From positions 62,001-126,000 of the forward strand of contig JACRCQ010000045.1 of NCBI GenBank assembly GCA_016218915.1: 64,000 bases of DNA, read 5' to 3'. This DNA comes from Deltaproteobacteria bacterium. Its GTDB lineage: Bacteria; Myxococcota_A; Polyangia; Polyangiales; Polyangiaceae. The translations under genes and the position numbers were made by a program. The notes beneath the pieces are model-generated. The model was given only the letters and a program-made list of their open reading frames with translations, did no database searches and had not been told where the DNA came from. Positions 1-8,954 of this stretch are shown piece by piece (position 1 is the first letter of the stretch; each line of letters opens with the position of its first letter).

Positions 1-3000
1 GCCATGGGACGCATTCCCATCCCTCGCAACGACGATCCGACCTGGTCATGGGAGCTGCGCGCGCGCATCGTTTCCGGCGGCGGGTCAGACGCTGGCAGCG
101 CTTCCACGGATCTGACGCCGAGGGAGGAGACGCCGGGCACGCCGCGACTTGTCGGCAGCTGGAACGAGAGCTCGGTGCGGGCAGGGCAGAAAGCCACGTT
201 CAGGTTCCGCGTGCGGGATGCTTCGGACAAGCCGGTGGCCAGCCTGCCGGTGCGGTACTGGGTGGGGCCGAAAGGAACGAATCCGCCCGACGATCCGGAC
301 GAGTGGGAAGACGCGTCGACCCTGGCGACGACCGATGGCGAAGGGGAGATCAAGGGCGCGTTCGATGCCCCCTCCACGGTCCCGCCCGTGGTGGGGACCT
401 CGCTCCATGTGATGGTCAAGACCACGTTCGATGGGCACGAGCTGAAGAGCGCGTCCTCGGTCCACGTGGGAAGCCCCACGCCGCAAGCCGACCTCATGGC
501 CGAAGCAGGCAACGTCATTCCGGGCATCGACCAACGGGTGCTGCTTCGCGTGACCAACGAGATGGGCAAGCCGGTCGTGGGCCCGTTCTCGATCAAGGGC
601 GATGGTCTGAATGTCTCGGTCACGACCGACGCAGCTGGAGAAGCGGAGTTCAGCTGGCATCCGCCGGTGGAGCTGGGGGCTTTCCGCAATGCCGGCCCCT
701 GTGCGGGGGGCGTGGCGTCTGCGGTGATCGTGCGCCCGGCCGCAGAGATACCCTCCCTGGGCAGAACTGAGCCTTTCGAGCTGTGTGTGCCTGTGGACCG
801 CGATGCCGCAGCCGTGGTGCGCACCGAGACGGCACTCGTTCGAGCCGGCGACAAGGTCAAGGTACGCGTGCTGGGCGGCGCCCGGCTGCCCTGGAGCCTG
901 GTGATCCGATCTTCGGACGGCGGGCAGAGCGTGTCAGCCTGGATCGACGATGGCGAGCAGGGGGGAGAGATCGAGCTGCCGCAGAGCAGCAAGGGGCTGT
1001 GGACCGTCAGCGCATCCTCCCCGGGAAGAAAGAAGCGCGCTGCGGTGGTCGGGGCGACGTTCATGGTCGTGCCGCGCACTCTTCCCAAGCTCGAAGCGAA
1101 GATGACAGGAGGAAGGGCAGCCCCAGGGGGCACGGTCGACATCGAAGCGGATCTGACCGACGGGCATGGTCACGGAATCACGGGAACCGTGGCTGCGCTG
1201 GTGATCGATCTGAACGGCGGAGGCTCGGTGCAAGGGCTCTGGAACCTGGACACGCGTCGTGAGCTTTGCTGGTCTGCATCGATCGAAGAGGAGCGTTGCG
1301 ACAAGTTCCTCGAGGATGCGGCGATGGAGCCGGTCCGGCGCGCTGCGATGTCCGGCAAGCCGCAGTCGCTGCTCGCTCCCCATCTCGACCCTGGCTCGAC
1401 CGCAGAAAAGGACTTGATCGATGCTTTCGGTACAGTCGTCAAGTCGCTGGAGGGCGCGCTCTACGAGGCAACCGAGTCCGCGGAGCGGCTGCGGGACGCC
1501 CGCCGCAAGGGCCCCAATGGCTGGACCTTCAACCCCGAGCTCTGGACGCTGGTGACCTCCACGCTGAACGAGCCACCGTCCACGCCGGGCGGGGAGCTGC
1601 TTTCCCTGCAGGATTTGATGGACGTAGATCCCCAGGTGTCGTTCGAGAACGTGGCGCGACGGGTGACGCGCCTCAAGCTCTTCCGCATCCTGGTGGCAGT
1701 GCGCGGCTTCGTCCGTGAGCGCAATCTCGATCCTGACGAGCCAGCGCTCAAGGATCCCAACGCCATCCTGCGCAGGCTGGTCCGGGACGGCAAGTTCCAG
1801 GAAGGGATGCTGCTCGATCCGTGGGGCGGCACCATCCAGTTCATCAAGAGCAATCGGCCTCCCATCCCGTTCATCAACGTACGGGGATTCGAGCTGCATT
1901 CGCCGGGGCCTGACAGGGTCGTGGGCAACGGCGACGATGTGATCGACCCCTTTGCGCGGGTTCTCAAGACCGGTACCCCCTACGCAAAGGCGGTGAGCGA
2001 AGACGAGGTGGCAGACGCCAGGCTCGACATGGAGGTATCGGACGCCACGATCTCCAACTGGGAAGGCTTGTTCAACCGTCTGTGGGGCGACCACATCGGC
2101 GACAGCTTCGGCGCCGGCGGTCTCGGAATGGCGGGTATCGGCGAAGGGGGTGGAGGCAGAGGCGAAGGCATCGGGCTGGGAAGCATCGGAACGATCGGTC
2201 ATGGCGCAGGGACAGGGCGCGCGACGTTCGGGATCTCCACCGGTGTGGCCTACTGGGCCCCGCCACGACGCACGGACGCCCATGGGCACGTGAAGTTCGC
2301 AGTGCCCCTGGGCGCGATTGAGACCACATGGCGCGTGGCCCTGGTCGGCGTGCCGGATCGCGCTCGACCGGCAACGACACAGGTGGATGTCACCTCGAAC
2401 CTTCCCATCTCGGCGCGGGTGGAATCAGGCCCGCTGTGGGTGGAAGGCGACCTTGCCGATGTGGGCATTACCGTGCACAACCGTACGCCCAACGCTGTCC
2501 GCGCAAGCTTGAGCATTGCAGCCAATGGCGTGGGAAGCCTGATGTACAAGACCGACACGACGCGCTCGCTCACGGTCCCAGGCGGAGGCGCGACCACGAC
2601 CAGCGTGCGCGTGCAGACGTCGCACTACGGAAAGGCAGGGCTCGACGTCCGCATGGACGCCCAGGGTCTTGCCTCGGACACCGTGCATCACAGCTGGGAA
2701 GTCAAACCTGCGGGCGACCCCATGGATGTGAATCGGGCGGTGTGGGTCGATGGCGAGCAGGAGCTGTCGCTCCCTCTCGACGAATCGGTTTCGAAGCCAT
2801 TCGGTCCCGCTCGATTGGTGTTCGAGCGGGGAGCGGAGCCGCTGCTCACAGCAGCCATGGAATCGCTCGATCCGGACCTGATGCCCACGCCGGATGCCAC
2901 AGCTCATGCGCTGGATGCGTCGGAGAGGATCCGCAGATGGGCCATAGCGCGCGGCGGGGAGAAGGATCCCATGGCGTTGCGCGCAGGCGAATTCGCCAGG

Positions 3001-4215
3001 CGCGCGGCCGGGCGTCTGTCGGTGTTCGGCACGAGGTCCAAAGACCCGAGAGCACCGCGCTGGAAGGCGCTTGCGGCTCCGTATCTCTCGCCGCCGATCA
3101 AGGCCACGAGCGGCGGGCAGCATCGCAACAAGCGAAAGGATCCTGCCCAGGACTTCTGCCCGCCCGGCAGCGTGAGCAGCTCGAGCGACACGCTCGACTG
3201 GCTCGATCTCGAGCCGCCGGCCGTGGCCGGCTCCGTACAATCGTGTTGGGACGCGTTCGTCGTTTCTGCGTGGTCCGTGGCTGTCAACTCTTCGGACCCC
3301 TCGTTCATGGCGCGGGCGGTACTCGCGCTCCTCGAGCGCCCCCATCGCGTGGCAGTCGGCATCTCCCTGCTGGATCGATTGCGGGAGAGGGTCGGCATGC
3401 GACCGTCAGGCATGATCGAGCTGTCCCACGGAGATCGTTCGACGCGCGCGATGGTGTATGCAGCGCTGCTTCGCGGTGTGGCAATGGGCAAGCTCAGCAC
3501 AGCACCGCCGGACCGTCTCCTGGCCTGGGCTGCGGTGCAGCGCGATACGCATGGGGGCTACGGCTCCACATTGGCAACGCGATCCATCATCCGGGCTCTT
3601 TTGGCAGCGGCGCCAGATCCTGCGACACCGACGCAGGTGCAGGTCGAGCTTGGGGGTGCATGGAAGGACTATCAAGTGCAGCCCTCCAAGACGGTCGCGA
3701 TCGGGCTCGGGCCAGGGCAGACGAAGCTCCGCGTCAAGACGAGCGGGCCAGGGCTGATCGCCAGACTCGAGCGTAAGGATCTCAGGCTGTGGAGCCGTCC
3801 CACCGATGAGTCCGCGAGCCCCATACGAATGGACATCGACTGGCCGGACAGTCCCTATGTGGGCGGCGGCCAGAAGATGCGCGTCACGCTGCGGCACAAC
3901 ATGTCGCGCGAAACCACGCTGGATGTCCGGATACCGCTGCCGCCCGGGGTGACGCTTGCTGCGCCTGTGGAGGATGTGAGGCAGGTGCAAGGGGTGCTGA
4001 CCATGCGCAAGTCCGTGGACTCGAGCGCGCTTCCCACGTTGATCGAGATCCCGGTGCGCTTCACGATGTCAGGCAGGATGACCGTGCCCGTCGGGCACGC
4101 GAGGCTGGCATTCGAGGAGTCAGGTGATGCGACAGCACCGGCGCGACCCTTGGTGATCCAGCCCACAGCGCCGCCAGCCAGGCGGCCTGTGCAGACCGAG
4201 GCGAAGAAGCCCTAG
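1..4215 (+). CDS. Alpha-2-macroglobulin family protein, 5' end outside window
   Basis: The frame is open from base 1, so the N-terminus is missing; the first in-window Met is at 4. The visible 1,404 codons read as Ig-like macroglobulin domains, then a Gly-rich insert (residues about 700-743 counted from the Met at 4, with GIGLGSIGTIGHGAGTG), then an A2M core around AYWAPPRRTDAHG and TTWRV, then an alpha-alpha toroid-like segment with HGGYGSTLATRS near residue 1180. Bacterial A2M proteins are periplasmic or envelope protease traps. The thioester motif CxEQ expected in the toroid domain is not present, so this is probably a non-thioester type. The next gene on the same strand starts 211 bases later under its own promoter. 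Family assignment is good; the role as a protease inhibitor is inferred. Confidence 0.8.
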   Translation, partial: AMGRIPIPRNDDPTWSWELRARIVSGGGSDAGSASTDLTPREETPGTPRLVGSWNESSVRAGQKATFRFRVRDASDKPVASLPVRYWVGPKGTNPPDDPDEWEDASTLATTDGEGEIKGAFDAPSTVPPVVGTSLHVMVKTTFDGHELKSASSVHVGSPTPQADLMAEAGNVIPGIDQRVLLRVTNEMGKPVVGPFSIKGDGLNVSVTTDAAGEAEFSWHPPVELGAFRNAGPCAGGVASAVIVRPAAEIPSLGRTEPFELCVPVDRDAAAVVRTETALVRAGDKVKVRVLGGARLPWSLVIRSSDGGQSVSAWIDDGEQGGEIELPQSSKGLWTVSASSPGRKKRAAVVGATFMVVPRTLPKLEAKMTGGRAAPGGTVDIEADLTDGHGHGITGTVAALVIDLNGGGSVQGLWNLDTRRELCWSASIEEERCDKFLEDAAMEPVRRAAMSGKPQSLLAPHLDPGSTAEKDLIDAFGTVVKSLEGALYEATESAERLRDARRKGPNGWTFNPELWTLVTSTLNEPPSTPGGELLSLQDLMDVDPQVSFENVARRVTRLKLFRILVAVRGFVRERNLDPDEPALKDPNAILRRLVRDGKFQEGMLLDPWGGTIQFIKSNRPPIPFINVRGFELHSPGPDRVVGNGDDVIDPFARVLKTGTPYAKAVSEDEVADARLDMEVSDATISNWEGLFNRLWGDHIGDSFGAGGLGMAGIGEGGGGRGEGIGLGSIGTIGHGAGTGRATFGISTGVAYWAPPRRTDAHGHVKFAVPLGAIETTWRVALVGVPDRARPATTQVDVTSNLPISARVESGPLWVEGDLADVGITVHNRTPNAVRASLSIAANGVGSLMYKTDTTRSLTVPGGGATTTSVRVQTSHYGKAGLDVRMDAQGLASDTVHHSWEVKPAGDPMDVNRAVWVDGEQELSLPLDESVSKPFGPARLVFERGAEPLLTAAMESLDPDLMPTPDATAHALDASERIRRWAIARGGEKDPMALRAGEFARRAAGRLSVFGTRSKDPRAPRWKALAAPYLSPPIKATSGGQHRNKRKDPAQDFCPPGSVSSSSDTLDWLDLEPPAVAGSVQSCWDAFVVSAWSVAVNSSDPSFMARAVLALLERPHRVAVGISLLDRLRERVGMRPSGMIELSHGDRSTRAMVYAALLRGVAMGKLSTAPPDRLLAWAAVQRDTHGGYGSTLATRSIIRALLAAAPDPATPTQVQVELGGAWKDYQVQPSKTVAIGLGPGQTKLRVKTSGPGLIARLERKDLRLWSRPTDESASPIRMDIDWPDSPYVGGGQKMRVTLRHNMSRETTLDVRIPLPPGVTLAAPVEDVRQVQGVLTMRKSVDSSALPTLIEIPVRFTMSGRMTVPVGHARLAFEESGDATAPARPLVIQPTAPPARRPVQTEAKKP

Positions 4216-4389
4216 CGCGCTTCGGCGCTGACGCGACTGCGCGACCCTTGCCTGCTATCCTCATGTGCATGGTTCACCCGGTAGGGGGGTATTGGCTCGC
4301 TGGAGCCTCATTGTGCGTGTTCGCCGCTGTCTGCGAGATCTGCGGCCTCCTATTCGCGTCCGTCCGCGGGATCTTCAGCAGCCGCAGCG

Positions 4390-4418
4390 TTGCCTTCATC
4401 CCTGTCCCGTGAAATAAT
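4390..4418 (+). promoter_or_regulatory. Sigma-70-like promoter giving a leaderless mRNA
   Basis: TTGCCT (4390-4395), a 17-base spacer and AATAAT (4413-4418) form a good -35/-10 pair. Transcription would start about 4425, one or two bases before the ATG at 4427. No Shine-Dalgarno sequence precedes that ATG, which fits a leaderless transcript. Confidence 0.45.
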
Positions 4419-4426
4419 GCCTGATC

Positions 4427-6163
4427 ATGCGCATTCCTTACTGGGCAGCCATCATCGCCAGTGCAGCCATCCTGTCCTGCTCTTCCGCGGAGAGCCCGCC
4501 ATTCAACGGGTCCGCAGGCTCCAGCGCCGACGCTGCCGCTGACGCACCGCCGGACGCCACCTGCCAGATCGGCAGCACGGATTGCAGCGGTACCTGCGCC
4601 GACCTGTCCAAGGACCTCGCGAACTGCGGCGCATGCGGAAACGCCTGCGCCTCAGGGGAAGTCTGCTCGCTGGGCAAGTGCGCCTCAGGCTGCGCTCCTG
4701 GCACCACCATCTGCAGCGGGCTGTGCGTGAACACCCAGACCGACGTCCAGAACTGCGGCGGATGCAACAAGGGGTGCAAGCTCGGGGAGGTATGCGCGGC
4801 CGGCGTCTGTGGCTCCGCCTGCCCTGCTCCATCCACCATGTGCTCCGGGGCCTGCGTCAATCCCAATACGGATCACGAGAATTGCGGCGGCTGCGGCAAG
4901 CCCTGCAAGGCCAGCGAGGCTTGCGTCAACGCGTACTGCGAGCTGAGCTGCAAGGCCGGCGAGAGCCATTGCTCCGGCGCCTGCGTGAACCTCGAAACCG
5001 ATTCCAGCAACTGCGGCCAGTGCGACAAGCTCTGCGGCGCGAGCGAGGTCTGCATCAAGGGCTTCTGCCAGCTCAACTGCCCGGCCGGATTGACCGCGTG
5101 CAACGGCGTGTGCGTGAACCTCGCTACCGACGATCAGAACTGCGGCGAATGCGCGAAACCCTGCACTGGCGGGCTTTCGTGCGTTTCGAGCGCCTGCGAT
5201 CTGGTGTGCACCGGGGGCACGACCAAGTGCGGCAACGCCTGCGTCAACCTCACGAACGACCCCGCCAACTGCAGCATGTGCGGCAAGGCATGCGCCTCAG
5301 GAGAGAGCTGCTCGAACGGCACCTGCACGATCAACTGCCCGCCCGGCACCATCAAGTGCGGAAGTTCGTGCACGAATACCTCGTTTGACCCGAACAATTG
5401 CGGTGCCTGCACGGTCGTCTGCCCGGGTGCTGCCAACGCTACGGCGACCTGCTCCAACTCCGTGTGCGGCAACCTGTGCAAGCCGGGTTTTGCCAGCTGC
5501 AATGGGAGCATGGCGGACGGTTGCGAGACGGACATCGCGGCCAACACCAACAACTGCGGCGCGTGCGGCAACGTATGCCCCTCGGCCAACGGAACAGCAG
5601 CATGCACCGGTGGAACCTGTGTGATCGCCGGGTGCAATCCGGGGTACGGCAACTGCGACCTCAACACTTCGAACGGGTGCGAGGCCAACCTGAACGCTGA
5701 CACCTCGAACTGCGGCACGTGCGGTTCGCCATGCCCGGGTGGCTACAGCTGCATCGGCGGCTCCTGCCAGCTGGTTCCTACGGGCTGCTTTCGCACCACC
5801 GACGTCCTGCAGACCGGATTGAACAAGCCGCAGTACACCCGGTGCGAATCGATCGCGAACAGCGGGTTCACGTGCATCAACCCGATCATCACCTACGGCA
5901 GCGTGACCGGTGGCATTCCGGCCAACCACTCTGGCAACAACTACGTGACCTGGTGCCAGCAGCTCGGGTGCAGCGGCTTCGTGACCGTCCAGTATGGCTC
6001 CCGCAGCTATGCTGCTCCCTATGGCAAGCTCTTCGGCTGCAATGGCTACGATGATTCGCCGTGGCACTGGTGCGATTGGATGGACGGCAACTGGTACAAC
6101 CAGCAGCTCGACTATCACCCGCCCGCCGATTCCGACGCGATTGTCAGCATCACGTGCAACTAG
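4427..6163 (+). CDS. Cys-rich tandem-repeat lipoprotein
   Basis: 578 residues. The N-terminus is a lipoprotein signal ending in ILSC (Cys18), so the protein is probably anchored at the cell surface or periplasmic membrane. Residues about 45-445 are tandem units of roughly 40 residues with the pattern C-x-G-x-C-V-N, then D-x-x-N-C-G-x-C, then G-x-x-C-x-x-x-x-C. The even Cys spacing suggests a rod of small disulfide-bonded modules. The last 130 residues (from PTGCFRTTDV) are a separate Trp/Tyr/Cys-rich domain I do not recognise. Similar repeats are common in Polyangiales lipoproteins of unknown function. A second, shorter Cys-rich lipoprotein lies at 53401-54582. The start is fixed by the promoter two bases upstream. 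Confidence 0.75.
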   Translation: MRIPYWAAIIASAAILSCSSAESPPFNGSAGSSADAAADAPPDATCQIGSTDCSGTCADLSKDLANCGACGNACASGEVCSLGKCASGCAPGTTICSGLCVNTQTDVQNCGGCNKGCKLGEVCAAGVCGSACPAPSTMCSGACVNPNTDHENCGGCGKPCKASEACVNAYCELSCKAGESHCSGACVNLETDSSNCGQCDKLCGASEVCIKGFCQLNCPAGLTACNGVCVNLATDDQNCGECAKPCTGGLSCVSSACDLVCTGGTTKCGNACVNLTNDPANCSMCGKACASGESCSNGTCTINCPPGTIKCGSSCTNTSFDPNNCGACTVVCPGAANATATCSNSVCGNLCKPGFASCNGSMADGCETDIAANTNNCGACGNVCPSANGTAACTGGTCVIAGCNPGYGNCDLNTSNGCEANLNADTSNCGTCGSPCPGGYSCIGGSCQLVPTGCFRTTDVLQTGLNKPQYTRCESIANSGFTCINPIITYGSVTGGIPANHSGNNYVTWCQQLGCSGFVTVQYGSRSYAAPYGKLFGCNGYDDSPWHWCDWMDGNWYNQQLDYHPPADSDAIVSITCN

Positions 6164-6478
6164 CCGCAGCCCCCGCCCCGGACCATCTTCGCACTGGCTT
6201 CCGCGAATAGTTCCTCGGAAGTCAGGACAATCGCGCTTCCGCGCCCCAAATCGCAGCGGCCGCCGAACTTCTGACGGCCCCCCTCTTCCCACAGCCGAAT
6301 CAGGTGCCATAAGATACTATGGAACCGACGGTTCCCTGGGGGGAACGCTTGAAGAGACTGCTTTTGCCGCCGCGCTACGCGACGGAAGCCTGAGCCGAGG
6401 TGGAGGAATCCTCCGGCACCGCGGCGATGTGACGGCAGACCCACACGGGTCGCAGTGCAAGCTCGAGCAGAGGGAATC
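6164..6478. other. Intergenic region with one inverted repeat
   Basis: No gene is seen in these 315 bases. The only notable element is GGAACC-GAC-GGTTCC at 6321-6335, a perfect 6-base inverted repeat about 145 bases before the next gene. It could be an operator; nothing else supports that. Confidence 0.3.
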
Positions 6479-6862
6479 ATGCGTCCGATCGAAGGCCAGA
6501 GGACAGCCCGCAAACACCCGCATACCGTGGTCCACGCGCATGGGAGACGCGATGGAGGCGACGCGTTCATCAAGGATCCATCCGGTGGCTCCGCGCCTTC
6601 CAGGACCCGCGACGAGCTCGCAGAGACGCTGGCAGAGCAGTTCGTGGGCTCGGCAACCACCGCGCAATCCTCGAACGCTTTTGACGACATCTCGTTCACC
6701 GAAGAGGTCGGCGGCCCCTTCCTCACCACGCGTGCGAAGCTCGAGTTCGGTCGCGGCGTGGACGCCTCGAATCCGGTCGACGCAGAGCGTTCCCCGCTCC
6801 CGCAGGCTGTGTCCGACCTGATCGGAGAGCTTGAGGACGAGGAGCCGGAGCAGGAGCCGTAG
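6479..6862 (+). CDS. Small acidic hypothetical protein
   Basis: 127 residues from the ATG at 6479, chosen because AGAGGGA ends about four bases before it; a start 24 bases upstream is possible. The protein has no signal peptide or membrane segment. Its C-terminal half is acidic and ends in EDEEPEQEP. The segment TEEVGGPFLTT followed by DASNPVDAERSP looks like a conserved, probably partly disordered family of myxobacterial proteins, recalled from memory and without known function. It converges on the oxidoreductase gene with only three bases between the stop codons. Confidence 0.55.
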   Translation: MRPIEGQRTARKHPHTVVHAHGRRDGGDAFIKDPSGGSAPSRTRDELAETLAEQFVGSATTAQSSNAFDDISFTEEVGGPFLTTRAKLEFGRGVDASNPVDAERSPLPQAVSDLIGELEDEEPEQEP

Positions 6863-6865
6863 CGC

Positions 6866-7867
6866 TCATCGCCCCGCGTCGAGACGCTGCCGCCATCCCG
6901 CCAGGATCTGATCGATCACCCGCGTGGTCTGCAGCCCCGTGTCCCCGGTGCTCGGGCATTGGCCGCTGCCGTTCAGCTCGTCCACGATGCTCTGCACCAA
7001 CGGCAGCTGGATGTGCGCCGGATGAGCGATCGCTTCCTCGATCGCATCCGCACCCGCCCGCAGCTGAATCGGCACATCACCGAACGTCGACAGGCCGATC
7101 ATGCCTTGGTCGCCCACGATCGAGATCCGATCCTCGCGCTCCGCTGCTGCGAAGCACCACACGCCGGTCCCCAGGGCGCCGCCGGCGAAACGAAGCGATG
7201 CCGTGACCACATCCTCGGCCCGGTAGAGCCCGGCCTGGTTGTCCGCGATCCCGGTCGCTTCCACGATGGGGCCAAGCATCCACGCGAGCAGATCCAGGGT
7301 ATGGCAGGCGAGATCCACGAAGTGTCCGCCGCCCGAGATCTCGGGCACCACGCGCCAGGGTAGCGCCCCGGCGTTCCGATCCGCTTGTGATGCAGGCTTG
7401 TGCAGGACGATCTGCACGAAGCGAACCCGTCCGATCCGCCCTGCGTCGATCCACTGCTTCACGCGCAAGAACCTCGGGAGCGCGCGGCGGTAGTAGGCCA
7501 CGAACAGCGGCGTGCCCGCAGCCCGGAAGGCGTCTACCATCTCCCGGCACTCGTGTTCGTCGAGCGCCATCGGCTTCTCGACGTAGGCGGGCTTGCCCGC
7601 ACGGGCGCAAGCCAGCGCGTAGCCCTTGTGCGCGCTGGGCGGCGTTGCGATGTAGACCGCGTCGACCTCCGGGTCGTGAATGAGCTTGTCCGCGTCGTCG
7701 TACCACCGAGCCACTCCGTGGCGTGCAGCGTAGTCCCTGGCGAGATCGCCGCGCCTGCGCATGACCGCGACCAGGCTCGAATCGCGTGCGAGCTGGAACG
7801 CTGGCCCGCTCTTCTTCTCGGTCACGTCGCCGCAACCGATGATCCCCCACCGGATCGCCTTCGACAT
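6866..7867 (-). CDS. Gfo/Idh/MocA family NAD(P)-dependent oxidoreductase
   Basis: 333 residues from the ATG at 7867; the frame is open further upstream but the family begins at MSKAIRWGIIGCGDV. The Rossmann GxGxxx element is at residues 8-15. The motif VEKPMALDEHEC carries the conserved EKP lysine, and GGHFVDLACHTLDLLAWM matches the C-terminal substrate-domain helix with its conserved His. These enzymes oxidise or reduce hydroxyl groups on sugars, inositols or related cyclic substrates in the cytoplasm. The length is normal. The gene stands alone, so the substrate cannot be inferred. Confidence 0.85.
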   Translation of the reverse strand: MSKAIRWGIIGCGDVTEKKSGPAFQLARDSSLVAVMRRRGDLARDYAARHGVARWYDDADKLIHDPEVDAVYIATPPSAHKGYALACARAGKPAYVEKPMALDEHECREMVDAFRAAGTPLFVAYYRRALPRFLRVKQWIDAGRIGRVRFVQIVLHKPASQADRNAGALPWRVVPEISGGGHFVDLACHTLDLLAWMLGPIVEATGIADNQAGLYRAEDVVTASLRFAGGALGTGVWCFAAAEREDRISIVGDQGMIGLSTFGDVPIQLRAGADAIEEAIAHPAHIQLPLVQSIVDELNGSGQCPSTGDTGLQTTRVIDQILAGWRQRLDAGR

Positions 7868-7980
7868 GCCCGCGTTCTGCACCGCAGCCGGGCAGTGAGT
7901 CAAGCGCACTGCTGGACTTCGACTTCGGGTAAGATGCGCGCGCCCCGCCCCGGGGTATCCCTCGATCGGAGACCCACTCG

Positions 7981-8406
7981 ATGCCTGACTGGCGAAATGC
8001 CCGCCGCTGCCTTGTCCTGGGTGGAGCCCTCTTGGCTCTGGGCGGCTGCTACAAGGCAACCTTCGTCAATCCCTCCGTGGCCCCAGGGCCCCGGGTCGAA
8101 GAATGGACCGACTTCTACCTGCTCGGAATGGTCGGGCAGGAAGAGTTCGACGTCCGACGCTTCTGTCCGGGCGAGGTCGCGATGATTCGCACCGGGGGCA
8201 ACGTTGCGACCGATGTGATCACCGGGCTCACCTTCGGGATCTATGCGCCGAGGAAGCTGTACGTCACCTGCGCCGCTCCTGCGCAGGCGCCGCCTGCGAG
8301 CACGCCGGCTGTCCCGGCCTTGCCCTCCGCGCCCAAGCCGCAGCCTGTGGCTCCGGTCCCACCACCCGCCTCCGCGCCCGTACCCACCATCGAGGTACCG
8401 CGATGA
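7981..8406 (+). CDS. Bor-like lipoprotein, first of a coupled pair
   Basis: 141 residues. The signal peptide ends in LGGC (Cys23), giving a probable outer-membrane lipoprotein. The middle resembles the small Bor family (phage lambda Bor, a serum-resistance lipoprotein): a Cys-Pro-Gly followed by a short segment to TGLTFGIYAPRKL and a later Cys, as in Bor proteins. The last 45 residues are Ala/Pro-rich and probably disordered. The stop codon overlaps the start of the next gene (ATGA, 8403-8406), implying translational coupling. Function in this organism is unknown. Confidence 0.65.
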   Translation: MPDWRNARRCLVLGGALLALGGCYKATFVNPSVAPGPRVEEWTDFYLLGMVGQEEFDVRRFCPGEVAMIRTGGNVATDVITGLTFGIYAPRKLYVTCAAPAQAPPASTPAVPALPSAPKPQPVAPVPPPASAPVPTIEVPR

Positions 8407-8852
8407 CCCTGAGACGAGCGTGCTGCCTGGCCTCGGTCCTTGTCCTCGGGTGCGCCGCCGCAGGCTGCTACACCACGACCATCCGCTCAGGACGTCTGCC
8501 GGATCATCGTCCCGCGATCTACGTGGACGGTATCGAAGCAGCGACCTTCGATGCCCGGTGGCACTCCGGATACATCAACGGCATCGTGGAGGTCGCGGGC
8601 AACTACAATCTCGATCGGATCTGCCCGCAAGGGTGGGCAGAGATCACGACCGAGCAGGACTTCCTGCATGGGCTGCTTGCCAGGGTCACGTTCGGAATCT
8701 ACTCGCCCCAGGCGATCACGATCCGATGTGCAGCGCAGGGCGCGACTGGCTACCCGCCCGGGCCATCCCCTGCCTATCTGCTGGCGCCTGGTGCTCCGAC
8801 GGCCACCGAAGTGCCGACAGCCATGCCGCCGCCCCCACCGCCTGTGCCCTGA
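8403..8852 (+). CDS. Bor-like lipoprotein, second of a coupled pair
   Basis: 149 residues from the ATG that overlaps the previous stop. The lipobox is AAGC (Cys22). The core repeats the features of its neighbour: CPQGWAEI where the neighbour has CPGEVAMI, and VTFGIYSPQAITIRC where the neighbour has LTFGIYAPRKLYVTC. The two genes are therefore a diverged tandem duplication. The tail is again Ala/Pro-rich and ends in a run of prolines. The pair may form a heteromer, but this is inference only. Confidence 0.65.
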   Translation: MTLRRACCLASVLVLGCAAAGCYTTTIRSGRLPDHRPAIYVDGIEAATFDARWHSGYINGIVEVAGNYNLDRICPQGWAEITTEQDFLHGLLARVTFGIYSPQAITIRCAAQGATGYPPGPSPAYLLAPGAPTATEVPTAMPPPPPPVP

Positions 8853-8954
8853 CGCGTCGCTCCTGCTGAGCGCGCCAAACGGGCGCCGGCACAGCCTTCT
8901 GCCGATCCTTGCGCTCGCTATTCATTCGCTGCAGACCCTTTGGTAGGCTTTCGC

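Noticed and set aside
4263..4412. A 49-codon frame with a hydrophobic start (VGGYWLAGASLCVFAAV)
   Set aside because: It could be a small membrane protein, but it has no ribosome-binding site and it covers the promoter of the next gene.
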